64,000 nucleotides of DNA from Salinisphaera sp. LB1 (GCF_003177035.1 NZ_CP029488.1:434001-498000), one strand, 5' to 3'; shown: positions 26,016 through 35,822, counted from the stretch's first letter. Translations and numbers: made by a program. Notes: generated by a model from the letters alone, not told the origin.

Positions 26016-27053
26016 TCAGGCGCGCGCGGCCTGGGGCGACCGGTCGGCGCAGGGGGCCTGCCCCGGTTCCAGTTCGGTGTACTTAGGGCTTGCCTCGGGC
26101 CGCATGCCGAGCTTGTCCAGCAGGGCCAGGTCGGCGCGGTGCGCGGGGTTGGCCGTGGTCAGCAGTTCCTCGCCATAGAAGATGGAATTGGCACCGGCCA
26201 GAAAACACAGTGTTTGCACCGCTTCCGACATCTCCTCGCGGCCCGCCGCCAGGCGAACATAGGACGCCGGCATCATGATCCGGGCCACCGCAATCGTGCG
26301 CACGAAATCCAGCGCATCGATGGCGTCGGTCCCGTGCAACGGCGTGCCCTCGACCTGGACCAGGTTGTTGATCGGCACACTCTGCGGGTGCGCGGGCAGA
26401 TTGGCGAGTTGGCGCAGCATCTCGGCACGATCACCCGGCTGCTCGCCCATGCCGACAATACCGCCGCAGCAGACCTTGAGGCCGGCGTCGCGCACATGGT
26501 CCAGCGTATCGAGCCGGTCCTGATAGGTGCGCGTGGAGATGATCTGCTCGTAGTACTCGGGCGAAGTATCGAGATTGTGGTTGTAGTAGTCGAGACCGGC
26601 CGCCGCCAGCGCTTCGGCCTGACGCGCCTTGAGCATGCCCAGCGTGACGCAGGTCTCCAGTCCTTCGGCCTTGACCGCCTCGACCATCTCGATGACCTTC
26701 GCCAGATCCTTGTCCTTCGGGCTGCGCCAGGCCGCGCCCATGCAGAAACGCGTCGCGCCGGCCGCCTTGGCCCGCTTGGCGGCATCCACCACTTGCTCGG
26801 TCGGCAGCAAGGCCTCGCGGTCGAGCCCGGTGGCGAAACGCACGCTTTGCGGGCAATAGGCGCAGTCTTCGGGACAGGCGCCCGTCTTGATCGACAACAG
26901 CGTGGAGAGCTGCACGTCGCGCGCATCGAAATGCGCCCGGTGCGCCCCCTGCGCGCGGTGCATCAGTTCGGGAAAGTCGAGCGCGAACAGGGTCTCGACT
27001 TCGGCGCGAGTCCAGTCGTGGCGCAGCGCGCCGGCTCCGGTGGTATCGGTCAT
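26016..27053 (-). CDS. bioB: Biotin synthase
   Basis: A 345-residue radical-SAM enzyme inserting sulfur into dethiobiotin. The 4Fe-4S cysteines are in CPEDCAYC (about 60-67). The 2Fe-2S ligands are FCMGAAW, ETCVTLG, KVCCGGI, and the Arg in [11 protein letters not shown]. First gene of the bio operon, divergent from comF with 67 bp between the two start codons. A BirA operator was looked for there; only a weak half-site-like sequence (AGGTTGAC on the minus strand) was seen. Confidence 0.97.
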   Translation of the reverse strand: MTDTTGAGALRHDWTRAEVETLFALDFPELMHRAQGAHRAHFDARDVQLSTLLSIKTGACPEDCAYCPQSVRFATGLDREALLPTEQVVDAAKRAKAAGATRFCMGAAWRSPKDKDLAKVIEMVEAVKAEGLETCVTLGMLKARQAEALAAAGLDYYNHNLDTSPEYYEQIISTRTYQDRLDTLDHVRDAGLKVCCGGIVGMGEQPGDRAEMLRQLANLPAHPQSVPINNLVQVEGTPLHGTDAIDALDFVRTIAVARIMMPASYVRLAAGREEMSEAVQTLCFLAGANSIFYGEELLTTANPAHRADLALLDKLGMRPEASPKYTELEPGQAPCADRSPQAARA

Positions 27054-27120
27054 GGCAGGATGGCCTTAGAAGATGCAGCGCCCACAGCTTTATGCAGCCG
27101 CCATCAGCCGTCAACCTAAA

Positions 27121-27828
27121 ATGACGTCATTCCTTTACCAGTGGTTAAAAAGCACCCGATCGGCGTGGCTCGCACCGCGTTGCCCGGTCTGCGCCGCGCC
27201 GGTCGATGCCGACGCCGGCCTGTGCGCGGGCTGCCGTGGCGAATTGCCGGTGTTCGACGCGCAATGCCGGTACTGCGCGATCGCTGTCGCGGAGGCCGCG
27301 TCCTCGCGCGTGTGTACGGCGTGTGCGCGCCGACCCCGGTTCGATCATGCCTTGGCCGCTTTTCACTATCGCCAGCCGATCGCCTGGATGATCGGCGAGC
27401 TGAAATATCGTCGGCAACTGGGCCATGCCCGCGTACTCGGCGAGCTGCTGGCCGAGCGCGTCGCGGCCGAGCACCCGTGCCCGCCCGATCTGATCACCCC
27501 CGTGCCGTTACATCCGGCGGCGTTTCGTCGCCGGGGCTTCAACCAGGCCGAGCGCATCGCCGCCCATCTGGCCCGCCGGCTGGACTGGCCGCTCGATCGC
27601 GACGCCTTCGACCGGCTGCGCGATACACCACGCCAGAGCACGCTCGACGCCGCGCAGCGCGCGGCCAACGTGCGCCACGCCTTTGCCGCCCGCCGCGATC
27701 TCGGCGGGCGCCGCGTCGCCATCGTCGACGATGTCATGACCACCACGCGCACCGCCCGCGCGATGGCGCGTGCGGCCCGGGCCGCCGGGGCGAGCTCCGT
27801 CGAGGTGTACTGCGTGGCTCGTGCCTGA
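27121..27828 (+). CDS. ComF/GntX-family phosphoribosyltransferase-like protein
   Basis: 235 residues. An N-terminal zinc-ribbon-like region (CPVC, CAGC, CRYC, CTAC) precedes a type-I PRTase fold with VAIVDDVMTTTRTARAMARA (PRPP loop, about 199-218). This family includes ComF (DNA uptake) and GntX. Divergence from bioB is the arrangement in many gammaproteobacteria (bioH/gntX side). The ATG at 27121 is used; an upstream in-frame ATG at 27073 would overlap the bioB promoter. Confidence 0.88.
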   Translation: MTSFLYQWLKSTRSAWLAPRCPVCAAPVDADAGLCAGCRGELPVFDAQCRYCAIAVAEAASSRVCTACARRPRFDHALAAFHYRQPIAWMIGELKYRRQLGHARVLGELLAERVAAEHPCPPDLITPVPLHPAAFRRRGFNQAERIAAHLARRLDWPLDRDAFDRLRDTPRQSTLDAAQRAANVRHAFAARRDLGGRRVAIVDDVMTTTRTARAMARAARAAGASSVEVYCVARA

Positions 27829-27898
27829 GGCCATCGGGCTTGCCGCCCGGCAATGCCTGCGATTAACTGAGCGGCCAACGTCCGCACCGTTGTTCATC

Positions 27899-28984
27899 AT
27901 GCTCGGTTATCTGTTGTCTCATCGTCCCTCGCCCGGCCGCCGCCCCGGCTCACTCGTGGACCCGGCCCCCGAGAACCGGATCGGCAAACTGCTGATCTAT
28001 CGGATGGATTTCGGCGGCTCCGGCGGCGCAGTCGAGCGTTGCGAGGACCAGTTGGACAAGGTGCTGGCGCCAGTAGCGCAGAGCGACCACAAACTGACGT
28101 GGCTGCATTTCGAGGGCGACGTGACCGCGGCCCAACTGGCGCGCCTGGGGGCGGATTTCACGCTGCATCCGCTGGCGCTGGAAGACGTGCTCAACAACGG
28201 CCAGCGGCCCAAGCTCGATGCTTATCGCAACACGCTGTTCGCCACGCTTGCACTGCCCCACATGGACGACGACGACGTCGTCTTCCAGCAGGTCAGCGTG
28301 TTCATCGGCCAGGACTTCGTGCTCAGTTTTCATGCCGGCGACCACGACGTGTTCGCCCCCGTACGCGAGCGCATTCATGCCGCCCACGGGCGCATCGCCC
28401 GCGCCGAGTCGGATTATCTCGGCTATTGTCTGGCCGATGTCGTGGTCGATTCCGGTTTCGCCGTGCTGGCGGGTTATCACGACCAGCTTGAAGACCTGGA
28501 GGACCGGATCTTCGACGACCGGAAGGATGACCTGATCAGTGTCATCCACGATCTGCGACGCCGCCTGATCGGCATGCGCAAGGTGCTGATTTCACAGAAC
28601 GAGTTACTCGTGCGCTGGATCAGCCTCGAGCATCCTCTGATCCACGACGACAACCGCCCGTACTTTCGCGACGTACAGGATCACGCCAAGCGCGTGGTCG
28701 ATCTCACCGACGGCTATTACGACACCGCCCGATCTCTGCTCGACACGCATCTGTCGCTGGCCTCGGCCCGACTCAACGACGTAATGCGGGTACTCACGCT
28801 GATCGCGACCGTGTTCATGCCGTTGTCGTTCATCGTCGGCGTGTACGGCATGAACTTCGACACCAAGTACCCCTGGAACATGCCGGAACTGTCATTCGCC
28901 TATGGCTACCCCGTGCTATTGGGGGGAATACTGATACTGGTGATCGGCATGCTCGTCTACTTCAAGCGCAAGCGTTGGCTGTAG
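27899..28984 (+). CDS. CorA-family divalent metal transporter
   Basis: 361 residues. A cytoplasmic alpha/beta funnel with long helices (DQLEDLEDRIFDDRKDDLISVIHDLRRRLIGMRKVL) precedes two C-terminal TM helices; the first ends in the YGMNFD (GMN) selectivity motif near residue 319. The terminus KRKRW is the basic sphincter tail. Known substrates are Mg, Co or Ni; specificity cannot be read. It converges with recG. Confidence 0.93.
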   Translation: MLGYLLSHRPSPGRRPGSLVDPAPENRIGKLLIYRMDFGGSGGAVERCEDQLDKVLAPVAQSDHKLTWLHFEGDVTAAQLARLGADFTLHPLALEDVLNNGQRPKLDAYRNTLFATLALPHMDDDDVVFQQVSVFIGQDFVLSFHAGDHDVFAPVRERIHAAHGRIARAESDYLGYCLADVVVDSGFAVLAGYHDQLEDLEDRIFDDRKDDLISVIHDLRRRLIGMRKVLISQNELLVRWISLEHPLIHDDNRPYFRDVQDHAKRVVDLTDGYYDTARSLLDTHLSLASARLNDVMRVLTLIATVFMPLSFIVGVYGMNFDTKYPWNMPELSFAYGYPVLLGGILILVIGMLVYFKRKRWL

Positions 28985-29014
28985 GGTGTAGCGCCCGATT
29001 GGCAGGCTACACCC
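28984..29014. terminator. Hairpin between convergent corA-type gene and recG
   Basis: A perfect 9-bp inverted repeat (GGGTGTAGC / GCTACACCC, 13-nt loop) spans the 22-bp gap and overlaps both stop codons. It could act in either direction. No U-tract follows, so termination would need Rho or other factors. Confidence 0.4.
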
Positions 29015-31133
29015 GCGCGTACGCGGCACCGGCCTGGGTCCAGCGTGCGATCAGGATCTCCGCCTCGCGCGGGTGATAGGCGAGCACGTCGTCGGCCAGG
29101 CCGAGCGCCGATTCGGCAAGATCGGCATCGCGCACCAGATCGGCAATACGGAAGGCCTGGGCGCCGGTCTGGCGCGTACCCAGCACTTCGCCCGGGCCGC
29201 GCAGTTCCAGGTCGGCGCGGGCGATGGCGAAACCGTCGGAAGTCTTGCGCAGTGCCGCGAGCCGCGCGCGTGCGGTATCCGACAGCGGCCCCTGGTAGAG
29301 CAGCACGCAGTGGCTGGCGACCGTGCCCCGCCCGACCCGTCCGCGCAGCTGATGCAGCTGGGCCAGCCCGAGGCGCTCGGCATTCTCGATGATCATGAGC
29401 GAGGCGTTGGGCACGTCCACACCCACCTCGATGACCGTAGTCGCCACCAGGATATCGATGCGCCCGTCCTTGAAGGCCGTCATCGCACGGGCCTTGTCGG
29501 CGGCCTTCATGCGTCCGTGAACCAGCGAGACACGGGCGCCGTCGAGGGCTTCCGAGAGCGACTCGGCCGCCGCTTCCGCGGCCTGGGCCTCGAGTTTGTG
29601 CGAGGCCTCGATCAGGGTGCAGACCCAGTACACCTGCCGGCCCTCGGCCACGGCATCGCCGATGCGGGCGATCACTTCATCACGGCGGGTGTTCGGGATG
29701 GCGACGGTCGTGATCGGCGTGCGCCCGGGCGGCAACTCGTCGATGACCGAGGTATCCAGATCGGCATAGGCGCTCATCGCGAGTGTGCGCGGAATCGGGG
29801 TCGCCGTCATGATCAACTGATGCGCCGTGGTGCGCCCGGAGCCCGCCTTGTTGCGCAGCGCCAGACGCTGGTCGACGCCGAAGCGGTGCTGCTCGTCGAT
29901 CACCGCCAGACCCAGCCGGCCGAACTCGACCGCGCTCTGGAACAACGCATGGGTGCCGACCGCAACGCCCGGCGTGCCGGCCGCGATCGCGGCGACGATC
30001 TGTTCATCCTTCTTGCGCTTGCCGGTGATCAGCCAGACCGGCACGCCGAGCGGTTCCAGCCAGCGCGACAATGCGCCGTGATGCTGTTCGGCCAGCAATT
30101 CGGTTGGCGCCATGAAGGCGCCCTGCCAGCCGTTGTCGACGGCGGTGAGCAGGGCCGCGGCGGCAACCACCGTCTTGCCCGAACCGACATCGCCCTGCAC
30201 CAGCCGCAGCATCGGTGAAGCCGCCGCCATATCGGCCAGAATCTCGCCGATCACGCGGCGCTGCGCGGCCGTCGGCGCGAAACCGAGGCCTTCGAACAAC
30301 GGCGCCAGGCCGCGCCCGGCTTCGCGCATCGCGGGTGCCCGATCGCTGCGGATCTGCTTGCGCCGCGACCGGAGCGCCAGCTGGTGGCCGAGCAGTTCCT
30401 CGAACGCCAGGCGCCGACAGGCGGCGTCACGGCCGTCGGCCAGGGCCGCCAGATCGGCGCCGGGCGGCGGCGCGTGAATCCGGCGCAGGGCTTCGGCGGC
30501 CGATAGGGCCAGCGCCGGCCCGGTGAGGCCCGCCGGCAGCCCCTCGGGCCAGAAGTCGGGCCGGTCCAGCAGCGTCAACGCCTGTCCGACCAGGTCACGC
30601 AGACGATTCTGGGTTACCCCCGCGGTCGCTGGATACACGGGGGTGAACGATGGCACGAAATCATGTCCGGCCGCGGCATCGGCCACCACCTCGGTTTCCG
30701 GGTGGACCATTTCCGGGCCATAGGCACCACCGCGCGGCTCGCCGTAGATGCGCAGCCACGTGCCCGGCGCCAGCCGCGCCTGCTGCGCCGGGCCAAAATG
30801 AAAGAACCGCAGCCACAGCCGCCCGGCGCCGTCCGACGTGGTCACGAGCAGGCTGCGCCGCCGGCCCATCCGGACCTCGGCGGATTCGACACGAACCACC
30901 GCCAGCGCCGCCCGCCCGGGCGCGAGTTCGAGCACCGGCGTGATCCGGCTTCTGTCCTCATAGCGCAACGGCCGGTGCAGCAGGACATCGCCAATCGAGA
31001 CGATGCCGAGGCCGGCCAGCCGATCCGCCAGCTTGGGACCGACGCCGGCCAGCCGTCTGATGCTGGCGGTGGCCGCCGGCGGGGTCGCCGCTTGCGGTCC
31101 CGAGGCGGCCCTAATCGACGGCGAGGATGGCAT
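29007..31133 (-). CDS. recG: ATP-dependent DNA helicase RecG
   Basis: A 708-residue helicase that regresses stalled forks and processes branched DNA. The wedge/OB domain occupies about 1-250 (RRLAGVGPKLADRLAGLGI at the start). Walker A is GDVGSGKTVVAAAALL, motif II VIDEQHRFGVDQR (DEQH), motif III MTATPIPRTLAMS, motif VI QLRGRVGRG. The chosen ATG (31133) lies 23 bp inside the 3' end of ridA, giving a length near E. coli RecG (693); an open frame upstream is ridA in another phase. Downstream member of the gmk-rpoZ-spoT-ridA-recG cluster. Confidence 0.95.
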   Translation of the reverse strand: MPSSPSIRAASGPQAATPPAATASIRRLAGVGPKLADRLAGLGIVSIGDVLLHRPLRYEDRSRITPVLELAPGRAALAVVRVESAEVRMGRRRSLLVTTSDGAGRLWLRFFHFGPAQQARLAPGTWLRIYGEPRGGAYGPEMVHPETEVVADAAAGHDFVPSFTPVYPATAGVTQNRLRDLVGQALTLLDRPDFWPEGLPAGLTGPALALSAAEALRRIHAPPPGADLAALADGRDAACRRLAFEELLGHQLALRSRRKQIRSDRAPAMREAGRGLAPLFEGLGFAPTAAQRRVIGEILADMAAASPMLRLVQGDVGSGKTVVAAAALLTAVDNGWQGAFMAPTELLAEQHHGALSRWLEPLGVPVWLITGKRKKDEQIVAAIAAGTPGVAVGTHALFQSAVEFGRLGLAVIDEQHRFGVDQRLALRNKAGSGRTTAHQLIMTATPIPRTLAMSAYADLDTSVIDELPPGRTPITTVAIPNTRRDEVIARIGDAVAEGRQVYWVCTLIEASHKLEAQAAEAAAESLSEALDGARVSLVHGRMKAADKARAMTAFKDGRIDILVATTVIEVGVDVPNASLMIIENAERLGLAQLHQLRGRVGRGTVASHCVLLYQGPLSDTARARLAALRKTSDGFAIARADLELRGPGEVLGTRQTGAQAFRIADLVRDADLAESALGLADDVLAYHPREAEILIARWTQAGAAYARV

Positions 31134-31503
31134 CCGCCTCGACGGCCGCATTCTTGGGCAGGGCGGCCACACCGATGGCCGCACGCGCCGGATACGGCGC
31201 GTTGAAACGCGCCTTCATGACTTCGTTGACCACGGCGAACTGATCCATGTCGGTCAGATAGATGCCGATGCGCACCGCATTGGCCAGGGTCGTGCCCGCG
31301 GCTTCGGCGATCGCGGTGAGATTGTCGAAAACCTGCTCGACCTGGGCCTTGAAATCGCCGTCGACCAGCTCGCCGGTTGCCGGGTCAAGCGGAATCTGCC
31401 CGGAGACGAAGATCGTGCCGTTGGCGCTCACGGCCTGGGAATACGGCCCAATCGCCGCTGGGGCGTTCTCGGTGTGGATGATCTGCTGGTTGATCGGCTG
31501 CAT
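31111..31503 (-). CDS. ridA: RidA (YjgF/UK114) reactive enamine/imine deaminase
   Basis: A 130-residue trimeric enzyme hydrolysing 2-aminoacrylate and related imines from PLP enzymes. Family signatures: IGPYSQAV, FVSGQIPLDP, the conserved Arg in YPARAAIGVAALPKNAAVE, and Glu in VEADAI. A Shine-Dalgarno (GGAG) sits 7 nt before the ATG. It lies between spoT and recG, and a LexA-like palindrome lies 29 bp upstream of its ATG. Confidence 0.95.
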   Translation of the reverse strand: MQPINQQIIHTENAPAAIGPYSQAVSANGTIFVSGQIPLDPATGELVDGDFKAQVEQVFDNLTAIAEAAGTTLANAVRIGIYLTDMDQFAVVNEVMKARFNAPYPARAAIGVAALPKNAAVEADAILAVD

Positions 31504-31531
31504 GGCGACTCCGCGGTGGTAAAAACAGAGG

Positions 31532-31547
31532 CTGTATTTTTACACAG
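31532..31547. promoter_or_regulatory. LexA (SOS) box-like operator upstream of ridA-recG
   Basis: The 16-bp palindrome CTGTATTTTTACACAG fits the gammaproteobacterial LexA pattern CTGT-N8-ACAG with an AT-rich centre. It is 29-44 bp upstream of the ridA start, where a promoter would lie, in the 113-bp gap after spoT. It suggests damage-inducible expression of ridA and the coupled recG. Confidence 0.6.
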
Positions 31548-31616
31548 CATTTCGTTTCGGCCCAGACGCCAGCGTGCGTTTTCGTTGATCGGGCCCGACG
31601 TGTCGACCGGCGCGGG

Positions 31617-33776
31617 TCAGCTGCGCTCGACCTTTTCCACCTGCGGGATACGGCGAATGCGCCGTATGACGCTGGCCAGATGCTGGCGGTCGCGAACGCC
31701 GATCAGGAATCGAATCGTCACCAGCGCACCGCCGCGCTCGGGGAAATTGACGTTCTCGATACTGCACTCCCCGTCGGCAATACGCGATGAAATATTGGCC
31801 AGCAATCCGCGCTCGTTGGACGCGGTCACGCGCAGCTCCACGTCGTAGTCGCCGGACACATTGTCGGCCCAGGTCAGTTCCACACGATCATTGGACGCGC
31901 CCTTGCGCGATGAATAGGCGCAACCGGTGCGATGCACCACCAGTCCGCGGCCGACGCTCGCCTGACCGTGGATCGCGTCGCCCGGCACCGGATGACAGCA
32001 CTTGGCGAATTCCACCACCAGGCCTTCGGTGCCCTGCACCGCCAACGGCTTGGCGCGCTTGCCGGCCGCCACCGGGGCATCGCTGGCCAGGAAATGCCGC
32101 GCCACCAGCGGCGCCAGCCGCCGGCCGAGCCCGATGGCCGCATACAGCGCCGGCAGACTGGCTTCGCCCATCTCGGCCAGGCCGCGATCGATATCGCTGC
32201 GCGACAGCCGGCGCAACGACAGGCCCAGATCGGATAGCGATTTTTCCAGCAGACGCTCGCCGAGTTCGCGCGCCTTGTCCTCGCGCTGGTTCTTGAGATA
32301 GCTGCGCACCCCCGAGCGTGCCTTGCCGGTGCGCAGGAAATGCAGCCAGGCCGCGTTCGGCCGCGCATGCTTCGCGGTGATGATCTCGACCGTCTGGCCC
32401 GACTTCAGTTTGTTGTTCAACGGCGCCAGGTGACCATCGACACGGGCGGCCACACAGCGGTTGCCGAGCTCGGTATGCACCGCGTAGGCGAAGTCCACGC
32501 AGGTCGAGCCCTTGGCCAGCTGGATGATCTGGCCCTTGGGCGTGAACACGTACACCTCATCGGGGAACAGGTCCAGGCGCAGGTTGTCTACGAAGGCCAG
32601 CGAGTCCCGCTCGCCCTCGGTCATCTCGGCGAGATGCCCGAGCCAGGCGCTGGTATCCAGATTGCCGAGCTTGCCGACCGACTCGCCCAGCTTGTATTGC
32701 CAATGTGCCGCGATGCCGGATTCGGCGATCTGGTCCATCTCGCGGGTTCGGATCTGAACCTCGAACTTGAGGCCGCCACGCGCCAGCACCGTGGTATGCA
32801 GCGATTGATAGCCGTTGAGCTTGGGGTTGGCGATATAGTCGTTGAACTGCTCGGAAATCGGCCGATAGCGATGATGCACGATGCCGAGCACGCGATAGCA
32901 CTCATCGACGGTGTTCACGATCACCCGTACGCCGTACAGATCGAAGACATCGAGAAAACGCCGATGCTTCTCGCGCATCTTGCGATAGATGCTGTACAGA
33001 TTCTTGCGCCGGCCCCGGACCGCGGCCGTCAGCCCCTCGGCGGCGACCGCACGCGAGAGGTTTTCCTCGATCTCGCGCAGCAGGCTGCGCCGATCGCCGG
33101 TGATCGAGCGCGAGGCCCGCAGCAGCACCTCGTAGCGCCGCGGATAGAGATTGGCAAAGCCCTTCTCCTCGAGCTCCTCGCGCATGCTGTTGATGCCCAG
33201 CCGGCGCGCGATCGGCGCATAGATTTCGAGCGTCTCGCGCGCGATCAGGGCGCGTTTCTTCGGGCTCATGCCGCCGAGCGTGCGCATGTTGTGCAGGCGA
33301 TCGGCGAGCTTGACCAGGATCACGCGGATATCGTGCGTCATCGCCAGCATGAGCTTGCGGAAACTCTCGGCGGTGGCCTGCTCGCGGCTGCGGAACTGGG
33401 CCTTGTCCAGCTTGGATACGCCGTCGACGAGCGCGGCCACTTCGGCACCGAAGCGCTGCGCGACCTCGTCGCGCGCCGCGTCGGTATCCTCGATCACATC
33501 GTGCAGAATCGCCGCCATCAAGGTGGTGGCATCCAGGCGCATGTTGGCCAGAATGCGGGCAACCGCCAGCGGATGGTAGATGTAGGGTTCGCCGGTTTTG
33601 CGGAACTGGCCGCGATGCTGGCGCTCACCGTACTCGTAGGCCGATCGGACCTGGGCAATCTGCTCGGCCGGCAGGTAGGTTTCCAGATGCTCGGCGAGCG
33701 CATTGATGCCGTACTCGCGCGATATGCGCGAGGTGCGGATCTTGCTCTGGATACGTGTCAGGCCATTCAGTTCCAT
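31617..33776 (-). CDS. spoT: Bifunctional (p)ppGpp synthetase/hydrolase SpoT
   Basis: 719 residues. The HD hydrolase domain is intact (YHPLAVARILANM, ILHDVIEDT, VKLADRLHNMRTL), so the enzyme can degrade ppGpp. The synthetase domain has NLYSIYRKM, FDLYGVRVIV, and NGYQSLHTTV. TGS (DEVYVFTPKGQIIQLAKGSTCVDFAYAVHT) and a C-terminal ACT domain (VELRVTASNERGLLANISSRIAD) follow. The position after gmk and rpoZ is the SpoT location in gammaproteobacteria; RelA would lack the HD residues. Confidence 0.95.
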   Translation of the reverse strand: MELNGLTRIQSKIRTSRISREYGINALAEHLETYLPAEQIAQVRSAYEYGERQHRGQFRKTGEPYIYHPLAVARILANMRLDATTLMAAILHDVIEDTDAARDEVAQRFGAEVAALVDGVSKLDKAQFRSREQATAESFRKLMLAMTHDIRVILVKLADRLHNMRTLGGMSPKKRALIARETLEIYAPIARRLGINSMREELEEKGFANLYPRRYEVLLRASRSITGDRRSLLREIEENLSRAVAAEGLTAAVRGRRKNLYSIYRKMREKHRRFLDVFDLYGVRVIVNTVDECYRVLGIVHHRYRPISEQFNDYIANPKLNGYQSLHTTVLARGGLKFEVQIRTREMDQIAESGIAAHWQYKLGESVGKLGNLDTSAWLGHLAEMTEGERDSLAFVDNLRLDLFPDEVYVFTPKGQIIQLAKGSTCVDFAYAVHTELGNRCVAARVDGHLAPLNNKLKSGQTVEIITAKHARPNAAWLHFLRTGKARSGVRSYLKNQREDKARELGERLLEKSLSDLGLSLRRLSRSDIDRGLAEMGEASLPALYAAIGLGRRLAPLVARHFLASDAPVAAGKRAKPLAVQGTEGLVVEFAKCCHPVPGDAIHGQASVGRGLVVHRTGCAYSSRKGASNDRVELTWADNVSGDYDVELRVTASNERGLLANISSRIADGECSIENVNFPERGGALVTIRFLIGVRDRQHLASVIRRIRRIPQVEKVERS

Positions 33777-33874
33777 GGCCTCAGATTACTTTGATTTCGC
33801 GGGACTGGCGAGTCTTCCGGCGCGGGTCGCGAGCGGCCGGGCGCGCGCCGCGGCACGCCCGGCCCGCGCTGCCC

Positions 33875-34186
33875 TCATTCGTCGGCGCCGGCCTTCTTCA
33901 CGCCGCGTTTTTCATCGGCCTGGAAATCTTCCTCGCCAGGCTCGGCCGGGCGCGGCGCTTCCATGCTCGACGACATGGGCGGCAGATCCGGCTCTTTCAG
34001 GATGTCGCGGCTGATCAAGCCTTCGGCGATCTCGCGCAGCGCGAGCACAGACGGCTTGTCGTCCTCCCAGTCCAGCTGGGAATGCGCGCCGCGCGCGAGC
34101 TGCCGAGCCCGCTTGGACGCGATGGCCGCCAATTGGAACTTGTTGTCGACGTGTTCGAGACAATCTTCAACGGTAACGCGCGCCAT
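33875..34186 (-). CDS. rpoZ: RNA polymerase omega subunit
   Basis: 103 residues. The N-terminal [34 protein letters not shown] is the canonical omega sequence, followed by [11 protein letters not shown] and an acidic/basic tail ([16 protein letters not shown]) as in relatives. It aids assembly of RNAP and mediates ppGpp sensing, apt beside spoT. Confidence 0.96.
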   Translation of the reverse strand: MARVTVEDCLEHVDNKFQLAAIASKRARQLARGAHSQLDWEDDKPSVLALREIAEGLISRDILKEPDLPPMSSSMEAPRPAEPGEEDFQADEKRGVKKAGADE

Positions 34187-34251
34187 GGGTACCTCGCATT
34201 TCTAGCGCAATCCATCAGTATAACGATTCAAGGCGTTCGCAGCCAGCGCAA

Positions 34252-34845
34252 TCAGGCGGTGCGCTCGAAGATCCGGCTCAATTCGTCCAGCGCCCGCTCG
34301 AAGCGGTCGTTGACGATCTGGTAGTCGTAATCGTCGGCGTGGGCGAGTTCGTCGTCGGCCTCGGCCAGCCGACGCTGGATCGCGGCCTCGTCCTCCGAGC
34401 CGCGGGCCCGCAGGCGCCGTTCGAGCTCTTGCCGCGACGGCGGCCGGATGAAAATGGTCACGGCCTGCGGCGCGCGTTCGCGGACCTGAGCCGCGCCCTG
34501 CCAGTCGATGTCCAGCACCACATCCTGGCCGGCGTCGAGCCAGCGTTCGGTCTCGGCGGCCGACGTGCCGTAATAGTGATCGAACACGCGTGCATACTCC
34601 AGAAACTCGCCGCGCGCGATCATGGCCTCGAACACCTCGCGCGTGACGAAGTGGTAGTCCACGCCGTCGACCTCGCCGGCGCGTGCAGCGCGCGTCGTGT
34701 ACGACACGGAGAAGCGGGCGATGCGCCCGCCCTCGCCGAGGCGCGCGATCACGGCACGCGTCAGGCTGGTCTTGCCGCCGCCGGACGGCGCGGAGATGAC
34801 ATACAGCCGGCCGGCTCGGTTATCGGTGTGATTTGCCAAGGTCAT
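34252..34845 (-). CDS. gmk: Guanylate kinase
   Basis: A 197-residue kinase converting GMP to GDP. P-loop APSGGGKTSL (about 19-28), GMP-binding SYTTRAARAGEVDGVDYHF and EFLEYARVFDHYYGTS, DIDWQGAAQV, and IFIRPPSRQELERRLRARGSEDE. The start overlaps the yicC stop by 4 bp. GMP kinase, omega and SpoT lying together links guanine nucleotide supply and ppGpp. Confidence 0.96.
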   Translation of the reverse strand: MTLANHTDNRAGRLYVISAPSGGGKTSLTRAVIARLGEGGRIARFSVSYTTRAARAGEVDGVDYHFVTREVFEAMIARGEFLEYARVFDHYYGTSAAETERWLDAGQDVVLDIDWQGAAQVRERAPQAVTIFIRPPSRQELERRLRARGSEDEAAIQRRLAEADDELAHADDYDYQIVNDRFERALDELSRIFERTA

Positions 34846-35705
34846 TCGATGTTCTGCACCTGTTCGCGCATCTGCTCGATGAGCACCTTCATTTCCACCG
34901 CGTGCCCGGTGACCTCGGCATCGACCGACTTCGAGCCGAGCGTGTTGGCCTCGCGATTGAACTCCTGCATCAGGAAATCCAGCCGGCGCCCGATCGGATC
35001 GTCGCGCGTCAGGGCGTTCTTGAGCGCCTCAATGTGCGCGCCCAGTCGATCCAGTTCCTCGGCCACGTCCATGCGCTGGGCCGCCATGACCAGCTCGGTT
35101 TCGACCCGCGCCGGATCGGCCTCGACATCCATCTCGGCGAGCCGGGCACGCAGCTTGTCGGCCTGCTCGGCCCGCACATCGGGCACACGGCTGCGCACCG
35201 CCTGGGCGTGTTGCCCGATCGCATCGGCCCGGGTCACCAGCATATCCGCCAGACGCGCACCTTCTGCCGCGCGCATGTCGCGCAGATCGGCGAGGGCCGT
35301 GTCCAGCGATTCCAGCGCCGCGGCCTGCAGCGTTTCGGTGTCCGGCTCGATCTCTTTCTGGACGCCGGAAAACGTCAACAGCTGCAGCGCATCCGGCGCC
35401 CGGCAATCGATCACGCTCGAGCGCACGGTATCGACCGCGGCGGACACTGCGGCCAGGCGTTCGCTGTCGATCTCGATCGACTGGTCCGGGCGGGCGGTTG
35501 CCAGCCGGGCGGTCACCTCCACCTTGCCGCGGCCGACATACTGGCCCACTTTCTCGCGGATGGCGGGCTCGAGTGCGCGCAGCGCCTCGGGCAGGCGGGC
35601 AGATACATCGAGATAGCGGTGATTGACGCTGCGCAGCTCCCAGACGAGCTCGCCCCACTCGCCCTGGGCCTCGCGGCGTGCGAATCCGGTCATGCTGCGG
35701 GTCAT
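34842..35705 (-). CDS. yicC: YicC-family endoribonuclease
   Basis: 287 residues, the length of E. coli YicC. The start MTRSMTGFARREAQGEWG and SVNHRYLDVSARLPEALRALEP are near-canonical; the C-terminal DUF1732 part ends DPIGRRLDFLMQEFNREANTLGSKSVDAEV. YicC has been reported as an RNase acting on small RNAs. First gene of the minus-strand run, divergent from rph as in E. coli. A -10-like GATACT (minus strand, complement of 35749-35757) precedes it. Confidence 0.94.
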   Translation of the reverse strand: MTRSMTGFARREAQGEWGELVWELRSVNHRYLDVSARLPEALRALEPAIREKVGQYVGRGKVEVTARLATARPDQSIEIDSERLAAVSAAVDTVRSSVIDCRAPDALQLLTFSGVQKEIEPDTETLQAAALESLDTALADLRDMRAAEGARLADMLVTRADAIGQHAQAVRSRVPDVRAEQADKLRARLAEMDVEADPARVETELVMAAQRMDVAEELDRLGAHIEALKNALTRDDPIGRRLDFLMQEFNREANTLGSKSVDAEVTGHAVEMKVLIEQMREQVQNIE

Positions 35706-35822
35706 ACGCGTGCCTTGATCGATTGCTTATGGTCGCCGAATGGCGCGCAGTATCGCACAGCCGGCACCCACCCCGGGCGCGACCGGCGCACTTTGCCCGG
35801 CCGGCGAGACAGGCGGGGGCGC

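Noticed and set aside
27054-27120. BirA operator between bioB and comF
   Set aside because: Only one weak half-site-like sequence was found; the two-part TTGTAAACC/GGTTTACAA palindrome is absent.
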